Source: Rhodanobacter sp.
Lineage (GTDB): Bacteria; Pseudomonadota; Gammaproteobacteria; Xanthomonadales; Rhodanobacteraceae
Direction of reading: 5' to 3'
Length of the DNA: 64,000 nt
NCBI GenBank assembly: GCA_027450005.1
Contig: DAIDKO010000030.1
Location: 53,819 to 117,818 of the forward strand
Of this stretch, positions 29,241 through 39,372 are shown piece by piece. How positions within the stretch are numbered: the stretch's first letter is position 1; every line of letters starts with the position of its first letter. The notes below the pieces were generated by a model that worked only from the letters and a program-made list of their open reading frames with translations, made no database searches and was not told where the DNA came from. The translations under genes were made by a program, and so were the position numbers.

Positions 29241-30182
29241 TCACGGCATCACAGGCTTGCCATCGTCGCGCACCGGGATGTCGATGTTACAAAGCCCTAC
29301 CTTGCCAGCCGGATGGGTATAGAAGCTGTCGCGGCGATTGCGCTTGGCTTCGATCAGCTTCGCGAAGGTGGCGCTGTCAGTGCGCAGCACCTGGATGTCG
29401 GCGCGCTGCGCCGGCGGCAGGTCGGAGGCCAGCCGAACCGAGAGGATGGGCACACGTTGTTTGGGATCGGTGTAGAAGCCCATCGGCGCGGGACCACGCG
29501 GCAGCGCGGACAGCAGCGGCATGCCCTCCAGTACGCGGCCGGCGATGGCGAGGTTGCGGTCCAGATTGCGCGGCGCCTGGCCGATGATCGCGTACAGCGA
29601 ACTGCCGTTGCCGCTGTCGGGCGCGACGTCGCGCGCCACGCCCACCGCGCCGTAGCAGTGCGTGAGCCATTCGCGCCCGGTGACCGGATCGCGCGCGGCG
29701 GGGAAGCCTTCGCTGAAACCGACCTGCGGCGCGTACACGTCGCCGTCCGGCAGCGGCGTCCACGGCAGCCTGGGGGTGATGGCGCGGGTGTATTCCGGTG
29801 GCAGGGTTTTCTTCGCCTTGCCCAGCGGTCTAAGCTTGGCCGGATCCGGGTGGTCGTCGTCGCTGGCAGGGTCGTCCCATTGCGCCACGAAGTTGTCCTG
29901 CACGCGGTTGATCGATAGCCCGTCGAAATAGTGCTCGCGCACCAGGGTGCGGATGTTGGCCGCGTGCAGCGGGGTGAAGTCCGGCGCCAGCTCGATCACC
30001 ACGCGGCCGGTGGGCAACTGCATGTACAGCAGGTTGTCCGGATTGGGTGTGCGCCACTCGGAGGGCTTGGACGCGTCCAGCAGTTGCGTCGGGCTGGGCG
30101 TGGGCTTGCCCTGCGCAGCGTCGGCGGACGCCGTGGCCAGAGCGAGCGTGGCTGCGATGGCGGCAGCAAGATGGCGGCGCAT
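29241..30182 (-). CDS. Periplasmic cyclophilin-type peptidylprolyl isomerase
   Basis: Signal peptide; VVIELAPDFTPLHAANIRTLVREHYFDGLSINRVQDNFVAQWDDP. Confidence 0.82.
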   Translation of the reverse strand: MRRHLAAAIAATLALATASADAAQGKPTPSPTQLLDASKPSEWRTPNPDNLLYMQLPTGRVVIELAPDFTPLHAANIRTLVREHYFDGLSINRVQDNFVAQWDDPASDDDHPDPAKLRPLGKAKKTLPPEYTRAITPRLPWTPLPDGDVYAPQVGFSEGFPAARDPVTGREWLTHCYGAVGVARDVAPDSGNGSSLYAIIGQAPRNLDRNLAIAGRVLEGMPLLSALPRGPAPMGFYTDPKQRVPILSVRLASDLPPAQRADIQVLRTDSATFAKLIEAKRNRRDSFYTHPAGKVGLCNIDIPVRDDGKPVMP

Positions 30183-30486
30183 GATGGTCTCCCCTGATCT
30201 GGTGTCGCCGCACGTTAGCAGGAGCCGCATCCGCCCGCTCGATGCGGATCGGGCGGATGCCGCAACGGCATCGCTGCTTGCGGCGATCCCGCGCGAAGCT
30301 TCAGGTTTCACGACCGGACTTTTCCGTTCCGTTGCGTTATGTTGGTCCGCAGAGCAGGCGGCAGGGAAGGTCAGGTGCCACCGGTTCGCCACCGGGCGCC
30401 CGCACGATTCGGTACCGCGGCGCGCTCCTGCTCGACGCAAGAAATGCCGCCCCGATCCTGCAGGCTTGGATGACTGAGGAACTCGT

Positions 30487-33462
30487 ATGGCTCGACGCGG
30501 ATGCCTTTGGCTGGTTGGATGTCTGGCCCTGGTGTATGCCATCGCAACGATGGCGGCAACGGCCACCGCGCCGCTGCGCGTCGTCAGCGACAATAATTTC
30601 CCGCCGTATCTTTTCCTGGGGCCCAACGGCAAGCCGGAAGGTTACCTGGTCGATCTGTGGGCGCTGTGGTCGCGCAAGACCGGCGTCACGGTCGATCTCG
30701 AGCCGATGCAATGGGCTGCCGCGCAGCGCGCCCTGCTGGACGGCAAGGCGGACGTGATCGACATGATCTACCGCACGCCGGGGCGCACCCCGTTCTATGA
30801 TTTCTCGCCGCCGTACACGACGCAGACCATCGGTATCTACGTGGATCACGTGATCCCCGGGATCCACGACGTCGGTTCCCTGAAGGGTTTCACCGTCGGC
30901 GTCGAGCGGGGCGATGCCTGCGTGGAGCGGCTCGAGGCCGCCGGCATCACGAATCTGTCGCTGTACGCCAACTACGAGGCCATCCTGGCGGCCGCCCGCA
31001 ACGGGGACATCCGGATGTTCTGCATGGACGACGGTCCGGCCAACTATTACCTCTACCGTTACCGCGACCAACTGCGCTTTACGCGCGCCTTCACGCTCTA
31101 CACCGGGCACTTCCACTGGGCCGTACGGCGCGGCAACGCGGCGGTTTTTGCGCGGGTTGCGCAGGGTATGGCACGCATCACGCCGGAAGAACGCGCCGCG
31201 CTGGCTCGGAAATGGCTGAAGCATCCGATCGAGTTCTGGCCGTACCTGCGCAGCATCCTCGCGATCGTCGCGGCCGCGGGCCTGGTGCTCGCGGCTGCGC
31301 TGCTCTGGGTCTGGGGCCTGCGCCGGACCGTGCGCAGGCGGACGGCGGAGATCCGCGAGAAGAACGAACTGCTCGAGCGGCAGTCGCGTGCCCTGATCGT
31401 CGAGCAGGCGCAACTGCGCACCCTCGTCGAGAGCAGTCCGGATGCGATGTGGCTGAAGGACACCGACGGCCGCTACATCGACTGCAACGAACGCACGGCC
31501 GAGCTGCTCGGCAAGGTCCGCGAGCAGATCCTTGGCCTGACCGACGAGGATATCTATCCCGATGCCCACGCCGCGGCGCTGGTGCGCCGCGACGACAGTC
31601 AAGTGCTGCACAGCGGCGAGACGCAGCACCGCGAGAGCCGGGTCGTGGCGCCCGGCAGCGCCGATCGCGTGCTGGACATCATCAAGGTGCCGATCCGCGC
31701 ACCGGACGGCGAGATCACAGGCGTGCTGGGAGTGGCGCGGGACATCACCGAGCGGCGCCGCGCCGAGCGCGAACTGCGTATCGCGGCGGTCGGTTTCGAA
31801 GGCCAGGATGGTGTGGTGGTGACCTCCGCCAACGGCAGCATCGAACGGGTCAACTCGGCCTTCGTACGCATCACGGGCCTTGCCGCGGACGCGCTCGCCG
31901 GCAAGACGCTGGAACTCCTGCACGCGGCCGAGCACGGCGGCATTTCCTATCCGGAGTTCTGGTCCGCGCTGACCGCCGCGGGCACGTGGACGGGCGAGGT
32001 GGTGAGCCGGCGCCCGGGCGGCGAGCTGTACACGGCTCGCCTGTCGGTGGCCGCCGTCACGGACGAGCAGGGGCAGGTGATCCACTACGTGGGTACCTGC
32101 CACGACCTCTCGGCCGAGCAGGAGGCTCGCGCGCAGGCCCGCTTCCTGGAACTGTTCGACCCGTTGACCCGCTTGCCGAACCGCAAGCTGCTCGAGGACC
32201 GCATCGCCCAGGCGGTCGAGTCGAACCGGGCGGCCGGGGTGTACTCGGCGATCGTGATGCTCAATCTCGACCACTTCCGCCAGATCAACGTCTCGCTCGG
32301 CCACGACGCCGGCGACCGCATGCTGGTGGAGATCAGCCAGTGCCTGCTGCGCACCGTCGCCAGGCGCGACATCGTCGGGCGCTTCAACGGCGACAGTTTC
32401 CTGGTGATGCTCGCCGGCCTCGGGGACGACCGCGGCGCTGCCGTGCATTCGGCCTGTGCCGTGGCCGACGTCATCCGTCGCGCCGTGGGCGAGGTGAACG
32501 TGCCGGGCGGCGGCAGCCTGGCCTATACCTGCTCGATCGGCGTGGCCGTCACCTACGATGCCGCGGATACCGCGGGCATGCTGATCCGCCAGGCCGAGCT
32601 GGCCCTGGCGCGCTGCAAGCAGCAGGGACGCAATGCGGTCACGCTGTTCGAGGGCGGCATGCAGATCGAACTCGAGCGCCGCTTCCAGATGGAGGCCGAC
32701 CTGCGCGATGCGATCGGCCGCGACCAGTTCGTGCTCTATTACCAGCTCCAGGTGGATATCGAGGGACGGCCGATCGGCGCCGAGGCGCTGATCCGCTGGA
32801 ACCACCCGCGGTTCGGGCTCGTCACGCCGGAGCTGTTCATCCCGCTGGCGGAGGACACCGGCCTGATCGAGCCGATCGGTCGCTGGGTGGTGGCCGAAGC
32901 CTGCCGGCAGCTCGCACGCTGGGCAAAGCAGGATCGTCTCGGTCGTCTCGCGCTGGCGATCAACATCAGTCCGCGCCAGTTCAAGGCGGCGTCCTTCGTG
33001 TCGGACATCATCGCCGAGCTGGAACGCCACCGCGTGCCCCCGGGGCGGCTCAAGCTGGAGATCACCGAGCGCCTCGCCATCGACGCCTTCGAGAGCTCCA
33101 TCGACAAGCTGCGTGCGCTGCGCACGTACGGGCTGCAGATTTCGCTGGACGATTTCGGCACGGGCAATTCCTCGCTGCGCTACCTGACCAAGCTGCCGCT
33201 CAGCCAGCTCAAGATCGACAAGACCTTCGTCGACGACCTCGCCTCCAGTCCGCGGGCGCGCACGGTGGTGCAGACCATCATCGCGATGGGGCGCGGGCTG
33301 GCGCTGGAGGTGATCGCCGAGGGCGTGGCCACCGAGATGCAGCGCGCATGGCTGGCTGCCGAGGGCTGCCACGCCTTCCAGGGGTTCCTGTTCAGCACGC
33401 CGCTGCCGCTCGAGCGCTTCGAGCCGATGGTCGGCATCTGGACGCCGGCGCGGACGGCCTGA
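30487..33462 (+). CDS. SBP_bac_3 - PAS - (degenerate GGDEF) - EAL signalling protein
   Basis: Periplasmic solute-binding domain, TM, PAS repeats, GRFNGDSF at the GGDEF position, GAEALIRWNHP EAL motif, DDFGTGNSSL. Confidence 0.9.
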   Translation: MARRGCLWLVGCLALVYAIATMAATATAPLRVVSDNNFPPYLFLGPNGKPEGYLVDLWALWSRKTGVTVDLEPMQWAAAQRALLDGKADVIDMIYRTPGRTPFYDFSPPYTTQTIGIYVDHVIPGIHDVGSLKGFTVGVERGDACVERLEAAGITNLSLYANYEAILAAARNGDIRMFCMDDGPANYYLYRYRDQLRFTRAFTLYTGHFHWAVRRGNAAVFARVAQGMARITPEERAALARKWLKHPIEFWPYLRSILAIVAAAGLVLAAALLWVWGLRRTVRRRTAEIREKNELLERQSRALIVEQAQLRTLVESSPDAMWLKDTDGRYIDCNERTAELLGKVREQILGLTDEDIYPDAHAAALVRRDDSQVLHSGETQHRESRVVAPGSADRVLDIIKVPIRAPDGEITGVLGVARDITERRRAERELRIAAVGFEGQDGVVVTSANGSIERVNSAFVRITGLAADALAGKTLELLHAAEHGGISYPEFWSALTAAGTWTGEVVSRRPGGELYTARLSVAAVTDEQGQVIHYVGTCHDLSAEQEARAQARFLELFDPLTRLPNRKLLEDRIAQAVESNRAAGVYSAIVMLNLDHFRQINVSLGHDAGDRMLVEISQCLLRTVARRDIVGRFNGDSFLVMLAGLGDDRGAAVHSACAVADVIRRAVGEVNVPGGGSLAYTCSIGVAVTYDAADTAGMLIRQAELALARCKQQGRNAVTLFEGGMQIELERRFQMEADLRDAIGRDQFVLYYQLQVDIEGRPIGAEALIRWNHPRFGLVTPELFIPLAEDTGLIEPIGRWVVAEACRQLARWAKQDRLGRLALAINISPRQFKAASFVSDIIAELERHRVPPGRLKLEITERLAIDAFESSIDKLRALRTYGLQISLDDFGTGNSSLRYLTKLPLSQLKIDKTFVDDLASSPRARTVVQTIIAMGRGLALEVIAEGVATEMQRAWLAAEGCHAFQGFLFSTPLPLERFEPMVGIWTPARTA

Positions 33463-33504
33463 CTGCCGGTTCCGGTACCGCCACCCAAGGCATTTGCTGA
33501 GCGG

Positions 33505-33758
33505 TCATGCAGCGGGCCGCGGTCCATCCTGCGCAAAGGCTTGCATCAACCGGTCCCATGCCTGCGGCTCGGCATGCCGGCAAAGCAGTGCCGTGCACCG
33601 GTCGAAACCCATGGCCATCGGTGCTCCGCAAGAATCTCGACGTATGGCGCGAACCAGCGCTAGTCATCGAGCATCGTTGCCCGCAGGTTGACGATGTCCG
33701 TGCCGGAGATGCAGAGGAACAACCAGTTCTTGCAGCGCGGGCAGCCGGTGCGAACGGT
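33505..33758 (-). pseudogene. GFA-family (glutathione-dependent formaldehyde-activating) gene remnant
   Basis: RTGCPRCKNWLFLCISGTDIVNLRATMLDD*RWFAPYVEILAEHRWPWVSTGARHCFAGMPS, then frameshift to QAWDRLMQAFAQDGPRPAA*. Confidence 0.5.
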
Positions 33759-35234
33759 TTATCGCGGGCCGGGGTTCGCCAGCAGGGTTTCCAGCACAAC
33801 CTGCTGTTCAAGCATCGCCTGCCCGGTGGCAAGCAGCTCCAGGCGTTGGTCATCCCGGCGCAGGCGGAAGTCGAGGGAGCGCGCTTCGGACAGGTCGCCG
33901 GCCGTTGCGGACTGTCGCAGCCTTTCGGCGATGCCTGCCTGTAGAGCCGCGCTCCTGGTCAGCTCGACACGCTGCCGCTGCAGGATCGCGCGATCCTGCA
34001 GCAGGCGTGCGATGGCGGACCTGGCCTGGGCGAGGCGCAGCGTGTATTCGTCGTGCAAGGCCTGGCGCGTCGCCTTTGCGATGGCCACGTTGCCGCGGTT
34101 GCGATTGAAGAGCGGCAGGGTCAGCGAGACCTGGAAGCTGCGCGAGCTGATGGCGTCGGTGTCGCGGCCTCTGGAAAAGCCGACGTCGATCGATGGGAAC
34201 TGCTGCCAGATCGCACGCCGATAGCGGATGTCCGCGCTCTCGTAGCCCGCCTGCAGTGCCAACAGGTCGGGGCGGCGCTGCGCGAGCGTGGCCAGCTCGC
34301 GGGCGATCTCGGCCTTGCTGGGTGCGGGCCTTGCGGCAGGTGGCAGCAGCGTCAACGTCGCGTCCGGCGACAGGCCGAGCAGGGCATCCAGCGCCTGCCG
34401 GCTCGCCAGCAGTTGCCGCGCCATGCCGTCCCGGCGCGACTGCACGGCCTGCAGCGCGGCCTGGTCGAGGCCGAGCTGGGCCAGCGACACGTCGCCATGC
34501 CGTTGCGCTTGCGCCAGTTGCGCGTGGAAGCGCCCGCGCTGCCGCACCTCGTCGCGCAGCACGCCCAGCATCTTCGCCTGGTAGACGCAGCGCACGAACA
34601 GCTGTCGGGAGGCGGCGATCACCTGCCACTCCTGCCAGAGCAGGTTCAGGTCCACCTGCTTCGCCGAGGCCCGCGCAGCACGCACATCAGAGGCGTGGGA
34701 GAGCAGCGCCGTGAGATCGTAGGTCAGGCCGGCGCTGTAGGCCGTGCTATCGGCGGGGCCGCTGGTCGGGTAGCCGCGCGAGACATCCAGCACCGGATCC
34801 GGCAGCAAACCAGCGGCAAAGGCCTGCGCGTGCGCGATGCCGCGCTGGTCCCGGGCGATCTTCAGCATCGGGTTGTTGGCGACCGCCAGCATCGCCACGT
34901 CGGTCATGTCCAGGCCGCGGGATGGATCGAAAACATGCTTGCGCAGGGCCGGGATCGGCATCGATGCCGGGTCGACCTTGAGGTCAGCGACCTTGTCCGG
35001 CAGGCGGGCATGCTGCGCGAGCGGCAGCGGCTGATAGGTCGCGCAGCCGGCCAACATCGTGCACAGGGCAATGCCTGTCGCGGCGGCAAGGGCATGTGTG
35101 CCCGGGCTGAGCGCAGCGCCGATGGCGCGCAGTCGAAACCCGTCGCGATGATCGTTAGGCCCTTTCGCCATGCGGCTACGCCCGGTGCGAACGGGCAAGG
35201 CTTTGTCGCGCCATCTCGACAGGAGGCGCCTCAT
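33759..35234 (-). CDS. TolC/OMF-family outer membrane efflux protein
   Basis: Lipobox LAGCATYQPLP, two OEP repeats; overlaps RND permease stop. Confidence 0.85.
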   Translation of the reverse strand: MRRLLSRWRDKALPVRTGRSRMAKGPNDHRDGFRLRAIGAALSPGTHALAAATGIALCTMLAGCATYQPLPLAQHARLPDKVADLKVDPASMPIPALRKHVFDPSRGLDMTDVAMLAVANNPMLKIARDQRGIAHAQAFAAGLLPDPVLDVSRGYPTSGPADSTAYSAGLTYDLTALLSHASDVRAARASAKQVDLNLLWQEWQVIAASRQLFVRCVYQAKMLGVLRDEVRQRGRFHAQLAQAQRHGDVSLAQLGLDQAALQAVQSRRDGMARQLLASRQALDALLGLSPDATLTLLPPAARPAPSKAEIARELATLAQRRPDLLALQAGYESADIRYRRAIWQQFPSIDVGFSRGRDTDAISSRSFQVSLTLPLFNRNRGNVAIAKATRQALHDEYTLRLAQARSAIARLLQDRAILQRQRVELTRSAALQAGIAERLRQSATAGDLSEARSLDFRLRRDDQRLELLATGQAMLEQQVVLETLLANPGPR

Positions 35235-38200
35235 GTCCGCGTTCCCCAGCGGAGATAGAGCGCGGGCAGCAGGTTGGTCGAAAGCACCGCGCTCCACAGC
35301 ACGCCGCCCAACACCACGATGGCCAGGCCCTGCTCCGGCGCGGCGCCCGTGCCCAAGCCCAGCGCGGTCGGCAGCATGCCCAGCACCGCGGTGAGCGTGG
35401 TCAGCACGATCGGGCGCAGGCGCTCGTGCACGGCCCGGCGCACGGCGTCCTCGCGCGGCATGCCCTGCTTTTCGTGGGAGCGCACGTAAGCCAGCAGCAC
35501 GATGCCGTGGTTGAGGCTGACGCCGACCAGGGTAAGCAGGCCGATCAGGCCGGTGGCGTTGAGCCCCACGCCGGAGACGGCCAGCGCCAGCGCGGCGCCG
35601 GTGAAGGCGAGCGGCGCCTGCAGCAGCAGGATCACCGGCAGCCGCCAGCCGCCGAACTGCAGCGCCAGGATGCCCAGGGTCAGCAGCAAGGCCAGCAGCA
35701 CCGCAAGCCCCAGCGCTTCGGCGGTATGGATCAGCTCGGGATACATGCCGCCGAATTCGATGCGGTATCCGGCCGGCCATCGCACCGATGACAGCGCGGC
35801 CCTGGCGGCGGCGATGGTGCTGCCCAGCGGACCGGTCGGCGTGGCCATGATGCTGAGCGCGCGCTCGCCGTCGATGTGTTCCAGCTGGTTGGGCTGCGCC
35901 TGCAGCGTCAGCCGCGCCAGGTGCGACAAGGGCATCCAGCCGTGCGGGCCGAGGATCGGTTCGCGGCCCAGCGCGGCCAGGCCGAGGTAGCGCGCGTCGG
36001 CCTGGCGCAGGTACAGCTCGCGCTGGCTGGCGCCGTAGGGCAGGGTCGCCAGCACGCGGCCGTGCAGCAGCAGGTCGAGCTGGTCGCCGAGTCCGGCGGG
36101 CGTCAGCCCGGCGCTGCGCAGCGCATCCATGCGCGGCGCGATCTGCAGCTGGGTCACCGGGTAGGCGTCGTTGTTGAAGATGTCGGTGAGCGCAGGCACC
36201 GTGCGCAGCCTGGCCGCAACGGTTTCCGACAGGCTGCGCAAGGTGTCGATGCGGTTGCCATAGAGCAGCACCTCGAACGGCTGCGGCAGGCCCGAGAGGC
36301 TCTCGCCCACGCGCTCGATGGTGGGCGTGTCGATGCTCTGCACCACGCCCGGCTGCCGGGCGACGTCGTGCAGGTGGTCGGCGATGCGGTCGAGGCTGTT
36401 GGCGTCGAAGCCCGGCTTGAGCACGATCTGCATCTCGCCGGCGAAACTGTGCTCGGTGTACGCCGATTGCTCCGGCGAGCCGTTGCGCACGAACACGTGC
36501 GCCACCGCTGGATCCGCCTGCAGGGCCTCGCTCATGCGCCGCGACACCGCGATGGCCTCGTCCAGCGAGGTGCCGGGTGCGAAGGTGAAGCTGTCGAGCA
36601 GCACGCCCTCGTTGGGCAGCGGCAGGAAGTTCACCGGCACGATGGCCAGCGCCCCGATGGCAATCACGAAGGCGACGGCGGCCGCCGCCAGGCTGGCGCC
36701 GGGGCGGCGCAGGGTCACGTCCAGCAGCTTGCCGTTGAAGCGGGCGAGCGTATCCATGCAGCGGTGGCTGCTCCGGAACACCCGCCCCACACGCGTGCCG
36801 CGATGGCCCAGCACGGCGGGAATCAGGGTCAGCGAAACGAACAGCGACGCAAGCAGCGCCAGGCCCATCGCCAGGGCGAACGGACGCATGAACAGCCCTG
36901 CCAGACCCGACACCGCCAGCAGGGGCAGGTAGGCCGCCACCGTGGTGAGCGTGCCGGTGGTGTCGGCGACCGCGATGTCGCTGACCCCGGCCCGCACGCC
37001 GTCCCATCCGGCCAGCCCGCTTTCCCAGCGGTGCTGGATCGCTTCGAGCACGATGATGCCGTCGTCCGCCAGCAGGCCCACCGCCAGCGTCAGAGCGCCC
37101 AGCGTCAGCAGGTTGAGGCTTTGCCCGAAGGCGTACAGGCCGCCGATGGCGAGCAGCAGGCTGGTGGGGATGCTGAGCGCCAGCACGCCCACGCCATGCT
37201 GGCGGCCGAGTATCCAGACCAGCACCAGGATCGCCAGTACGCCGCCGAGCAGCAGGTTGCGCAGCAGGTCGTGCCCGATCAGCGACACCAGGTAGGACTG
37301 GCGATAGATCGGCACCCAGGCCACGCCCTGCGGCAGCTGGCCCCGCAGCGACGCCAGGGTGCGCATGACCGCGGTGTCCACCGGGATCGTCGATGCGCCC
37401 GGCTGCTTGAACACGATCAGGCCGAGCCCCGACTGGCCGTCGACCTGCACCCCGTAATGCACGGCGGGCGGACCGTCGACCACGCGGGCCAGCGCGCCGA
37501 GCGGCACCGCGCCGCCGGGCGCGGGCACGGGAATCCCCAGCACGTCATTGACCTGGACCGGCAGGTGCCGCACTTCCAGCAGCACGTCCTGGTGCCCGAG
37601 CGTGGTGCGGCCGGCCGGTGCCAGCACGGCGGCGTGGCCGACCGCCGCCGCCAGCGCGTCCACCCCGACGTGGTGCTGGATCAGCGCCGCGGGATCGGGC
37701 TGGATCCAGATCGTGGGTGGCCCTGCGCCGAACAGCTCGACACGTTGCACGCCGGGCACCGCGCGCAGCGCGGGCAGCACATGGGTGCGGATCGCATCCT
37801 CGGCCTGCCACAGCGGCACGCCGGCAGGCACCCGCACTCCGGCGTCGAGCACCTCGTTCATCGCGTTGCCCATGATCTCGGCATACGGCGCGACCCGGGG
37901 CGGCAGGCTGCCGCGTGCGCGGTCGATCGCGCTGTAGACCGCCTGCAGGTCCAGCTGCGGATTGCTGCCCTGGGTGAAGCGCACGGTGAACTGCGCGCTG
38001 CCCTGGGCGATGCTGGTACGCAGGCTGTCCACGCCCTGCAGCCCGAGCAATTGCCCCTCGATGGGCCGCGCGACCAGCGACTCCATCTCCAGCGTGGCGT
38101 AGCCCGGCGCATGCACCACCACGCTGATCTGCGGGAAATCGAAGCGCGGTAGCACCTCGGCCGGGATGCGCCACAGCGCATAGGCGCCGTAGCCCAGCAG

Positions 38201-38257
38201 CAGGCCGAAGGCCAGCACCCACGGCAGCGGACGGCGGAGGAGGGCAAGCCATTTCAT
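35231..38257 (-). CDS. RND-family efflux permease
   Basis: ~1008 aa, duplicated 6-TM architecture, AVGLLADDGIIVLEAI in TM4 region. Confidence 0.88.
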   Translation of the reverse strand: MKWLALLRRPLPWVLAFGLLLGYGAYALWRIPAEVLPRFDFPQISVVVHAPGYATLEMESLVARPIEGQLLGLQGVDSLRTSIAQGSAQFTVRFTQGSNPQLDLQAVYSAIDRARGSLPPRVAPYAEIMGNAMNEVLDAGVRVPAGVPLWQAEDAIRTHVLPALRAVPGVQRVELFGAGPPTIWIQPDPAALIQHHVGVDALAAAVGHAAVLAPAGRTTLGHQDVLLEVRHLPVQVNDVLGIPVPAPGGAVPLGALARVVDGPPAVHYGVQVDGQSGLGLIVFKQPGASTIPVDTAVMRTLASLRGQLPQGVAWVPIYRQSYLVSLIGHDLLRNLLLGGVLAILVLVWILGRQHGVGVLALSIPTSLLLAIGGLYAFGQSLNLLTLGALTLAVGLLADDGIIVLEAIQHRWESGLAGWDGVRAGVSDIAVADTTGTLTTVAAYLPLLAVSGLAGLFMRPFALAMGLALLASLFVSLTLIPAVLGHRGTRVGRVFRSSHRCMDTLARFNGKLLDVTLRRPGASLAAAAVAFVIAIGALAIVPVNFLPLPNEGVLLDSFTFAPGTSLDEAIAVSRRMSEALQADPAVAHVFVRNGSPEQSAYTEHSFAGEMQIVLKPGFDANSLDRIADHLHDVARQPGVVQSIDTPTIERVGESLSGLPQPFEVLLYGNRIDTLRSLSETVAARLRTVPALTDIFNNDAYPVTQLQIAPRMDALRSAGLTPAGLGDQLDLLLHGRVLATLPYGASQRELYLRQADARYLGLAALGREPILGPHGWMPLSHLARLTLQAQPNQLEHIDGERALSIMATPTGPLGSTIAAARAALSSVRWPAGYRIEFGGMYPELIHTAEALGLAVLLALLLTLGILALQFGGWRLPVILLLQAPLAFTGAALALAVSGVGLNATGLIGLLTLVGVSLNHGIVLLAYVRSHEKQGMPREDAVRRAVHERLRPIVLTTLTAVLGMLPTALGLGTGAAPEQGLAIVVLGGVLWSAVLSTNLLPALYLRWGTRT

Positions 38258-39258
38258 CAGTCGGGCGGCGTGTATTGCGCGGCGAAGTGGCGGTGGAAGA
38301 GCAGGTAGGCGTCGCGTACCACCACCGGCACGCCGGGCTTCAAGCCGCTCCTGATCACCACGTCATCGCCCCGCGTCGGGCCTGGCGTCACGACCTGGGC
38401 CGCCAGCTTGTTGCCCACATCGGTGAGCACGTACCACTTGCCGGCATCGAGGATCAGCGCCTGCGCCGGCACGGCGATCGCCCGTTGAGCATGGCCGGCC
38501 CAGCGCACCTCGCCGGTGTCGCCGGCCTGCCAGCCGGCAGGGCCGACCGGTGCGAAATTCAGCACCTGCGCACCATCCGCGGCGCGTGCGGGGAGCTCGG
38601 CGACCAGCTTCACCGCGATCGATGCTCCGCCGTCCGCCGGCATGAAACGGCCGACCGAACCGACCGGGTGCGCGTTGCCGAAGCATTCGGCGCGCAGCCA
38701 CAACTGCCCTTGCGGCAACAGGGTCAGCACAGGCGCGCCGGCCTGCAAGTCGGTGCCGGGCGCGGCCGCTATGCTGCCGACGGTCGCGGCGACGGGGCTG
38801 CTCAGGATGGCCTGCGCCTGCAGCGTGCCCAGGGTGGCGCGTGCGGCGGCCTGCCGGCTCAGCACCGTGCCCAGCGCCGATTGCGCCGCGGCCAGCGTCT
38901 GGCGGTTGCTGGTCAGCGGATAGGTGCGCTGTACGGATTCAGCGGCGCGCCTGGCCGAGGCGACGGCCTGTTGCGAGGCCTGCAGCTGCGCACGTGCTGC
39001 GGCAAGTTCGCCGTCGAGCTGCGGGCCACCGAGGCTGGCCAGCACCTGTCCTGCCGCCACCGCCTGTCCGGGCGCCACCTGCAGGCGCACGATGCGCGCC
39101 GCCGTCGCCGCGTGCAGCACCAGCGGCGCGGTGCTCTCCACGCTGGCCCAGGCGCGGCCCTCCGGGCGGTAGGTCACCGCGCGTGCGGGCAGGGTGACCG
39201 GGCTGGCGACGACCGGGCCGGTCAACGCAAGCAACAACAAAGCGTGCCAGCGGGTCAT
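38257..39258 (-). CDS. RND periplasmic adaptor (HlyD/MFP) subunit
   Basis: Signal peptide, biotinyl-lipoyl-like ATAARIVRLQVAPGQAVAAGQVLASL, overlapping the permease start. Confidence 0.85.
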   Translation of the reverse strand: MTRWHALLLLALTGPVVASPVTLPARAVTYRPEGRAWASVESTAPLVLHAATAARIVRLQVAPGQAVAAGQVLASLGGPQLDGELAAARAQLQASQQAVASARRAAESVQRTYPLTSNRQTLAAAQSALGTVLSRQAAARATLGTLQAQAILSSPVAATVGSIAAAPGTDLQAGAPVLTLLPQGQLWLRAECFGNAHPVGSVGRFMPADGGASIAVKLVAELPARAADGAQVLNFAPVGPAGWQAGDTGEVRWAGHAQRAIAVPAQALILDAGKWYVLTDVGNKLAAQVVTPGPTRGDDVVIRSGLKPGVPVVVRDAYLLFHRHFAAQYTPPD

Positions 39259-39344
39259 GTCCTACGCGTCTCCGCCACGCCTCACCCGAGGCGCCAACGG
39301 CCCTCAAGTTTAGGCAGGCCGCCCGGCATTCCGCGATCAAACCC

Positions 39345-39360
39345 ATGACAAAACTGTCAT
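39345..39360. promoter_or_regulatory. Candidate CusR/CopR-type operator
   Basis: ATGACA-aaac-TGTCAT perfect dyad upstream of RND operon. Confidence 0.55.
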
Positions 39361-39372
39361 CCGGCGTACGGG

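Noticed and set aside
30337-33372. 1011-aa minus-strand ORF
   Set aside because: Shadow ORF antisense to the well-supported EAL protein.
35235-37007. N-terminal half of the 1082-aa ORF fused to the OMF protein
   Set aside because: Alternative-frame read-through of the RND permease; the real OMF starts at about 35234.
35876-38152. 758-aa plus-strand ORF
   Set aside because: Antisense shadow of the RND permease; no domain-like sequence.
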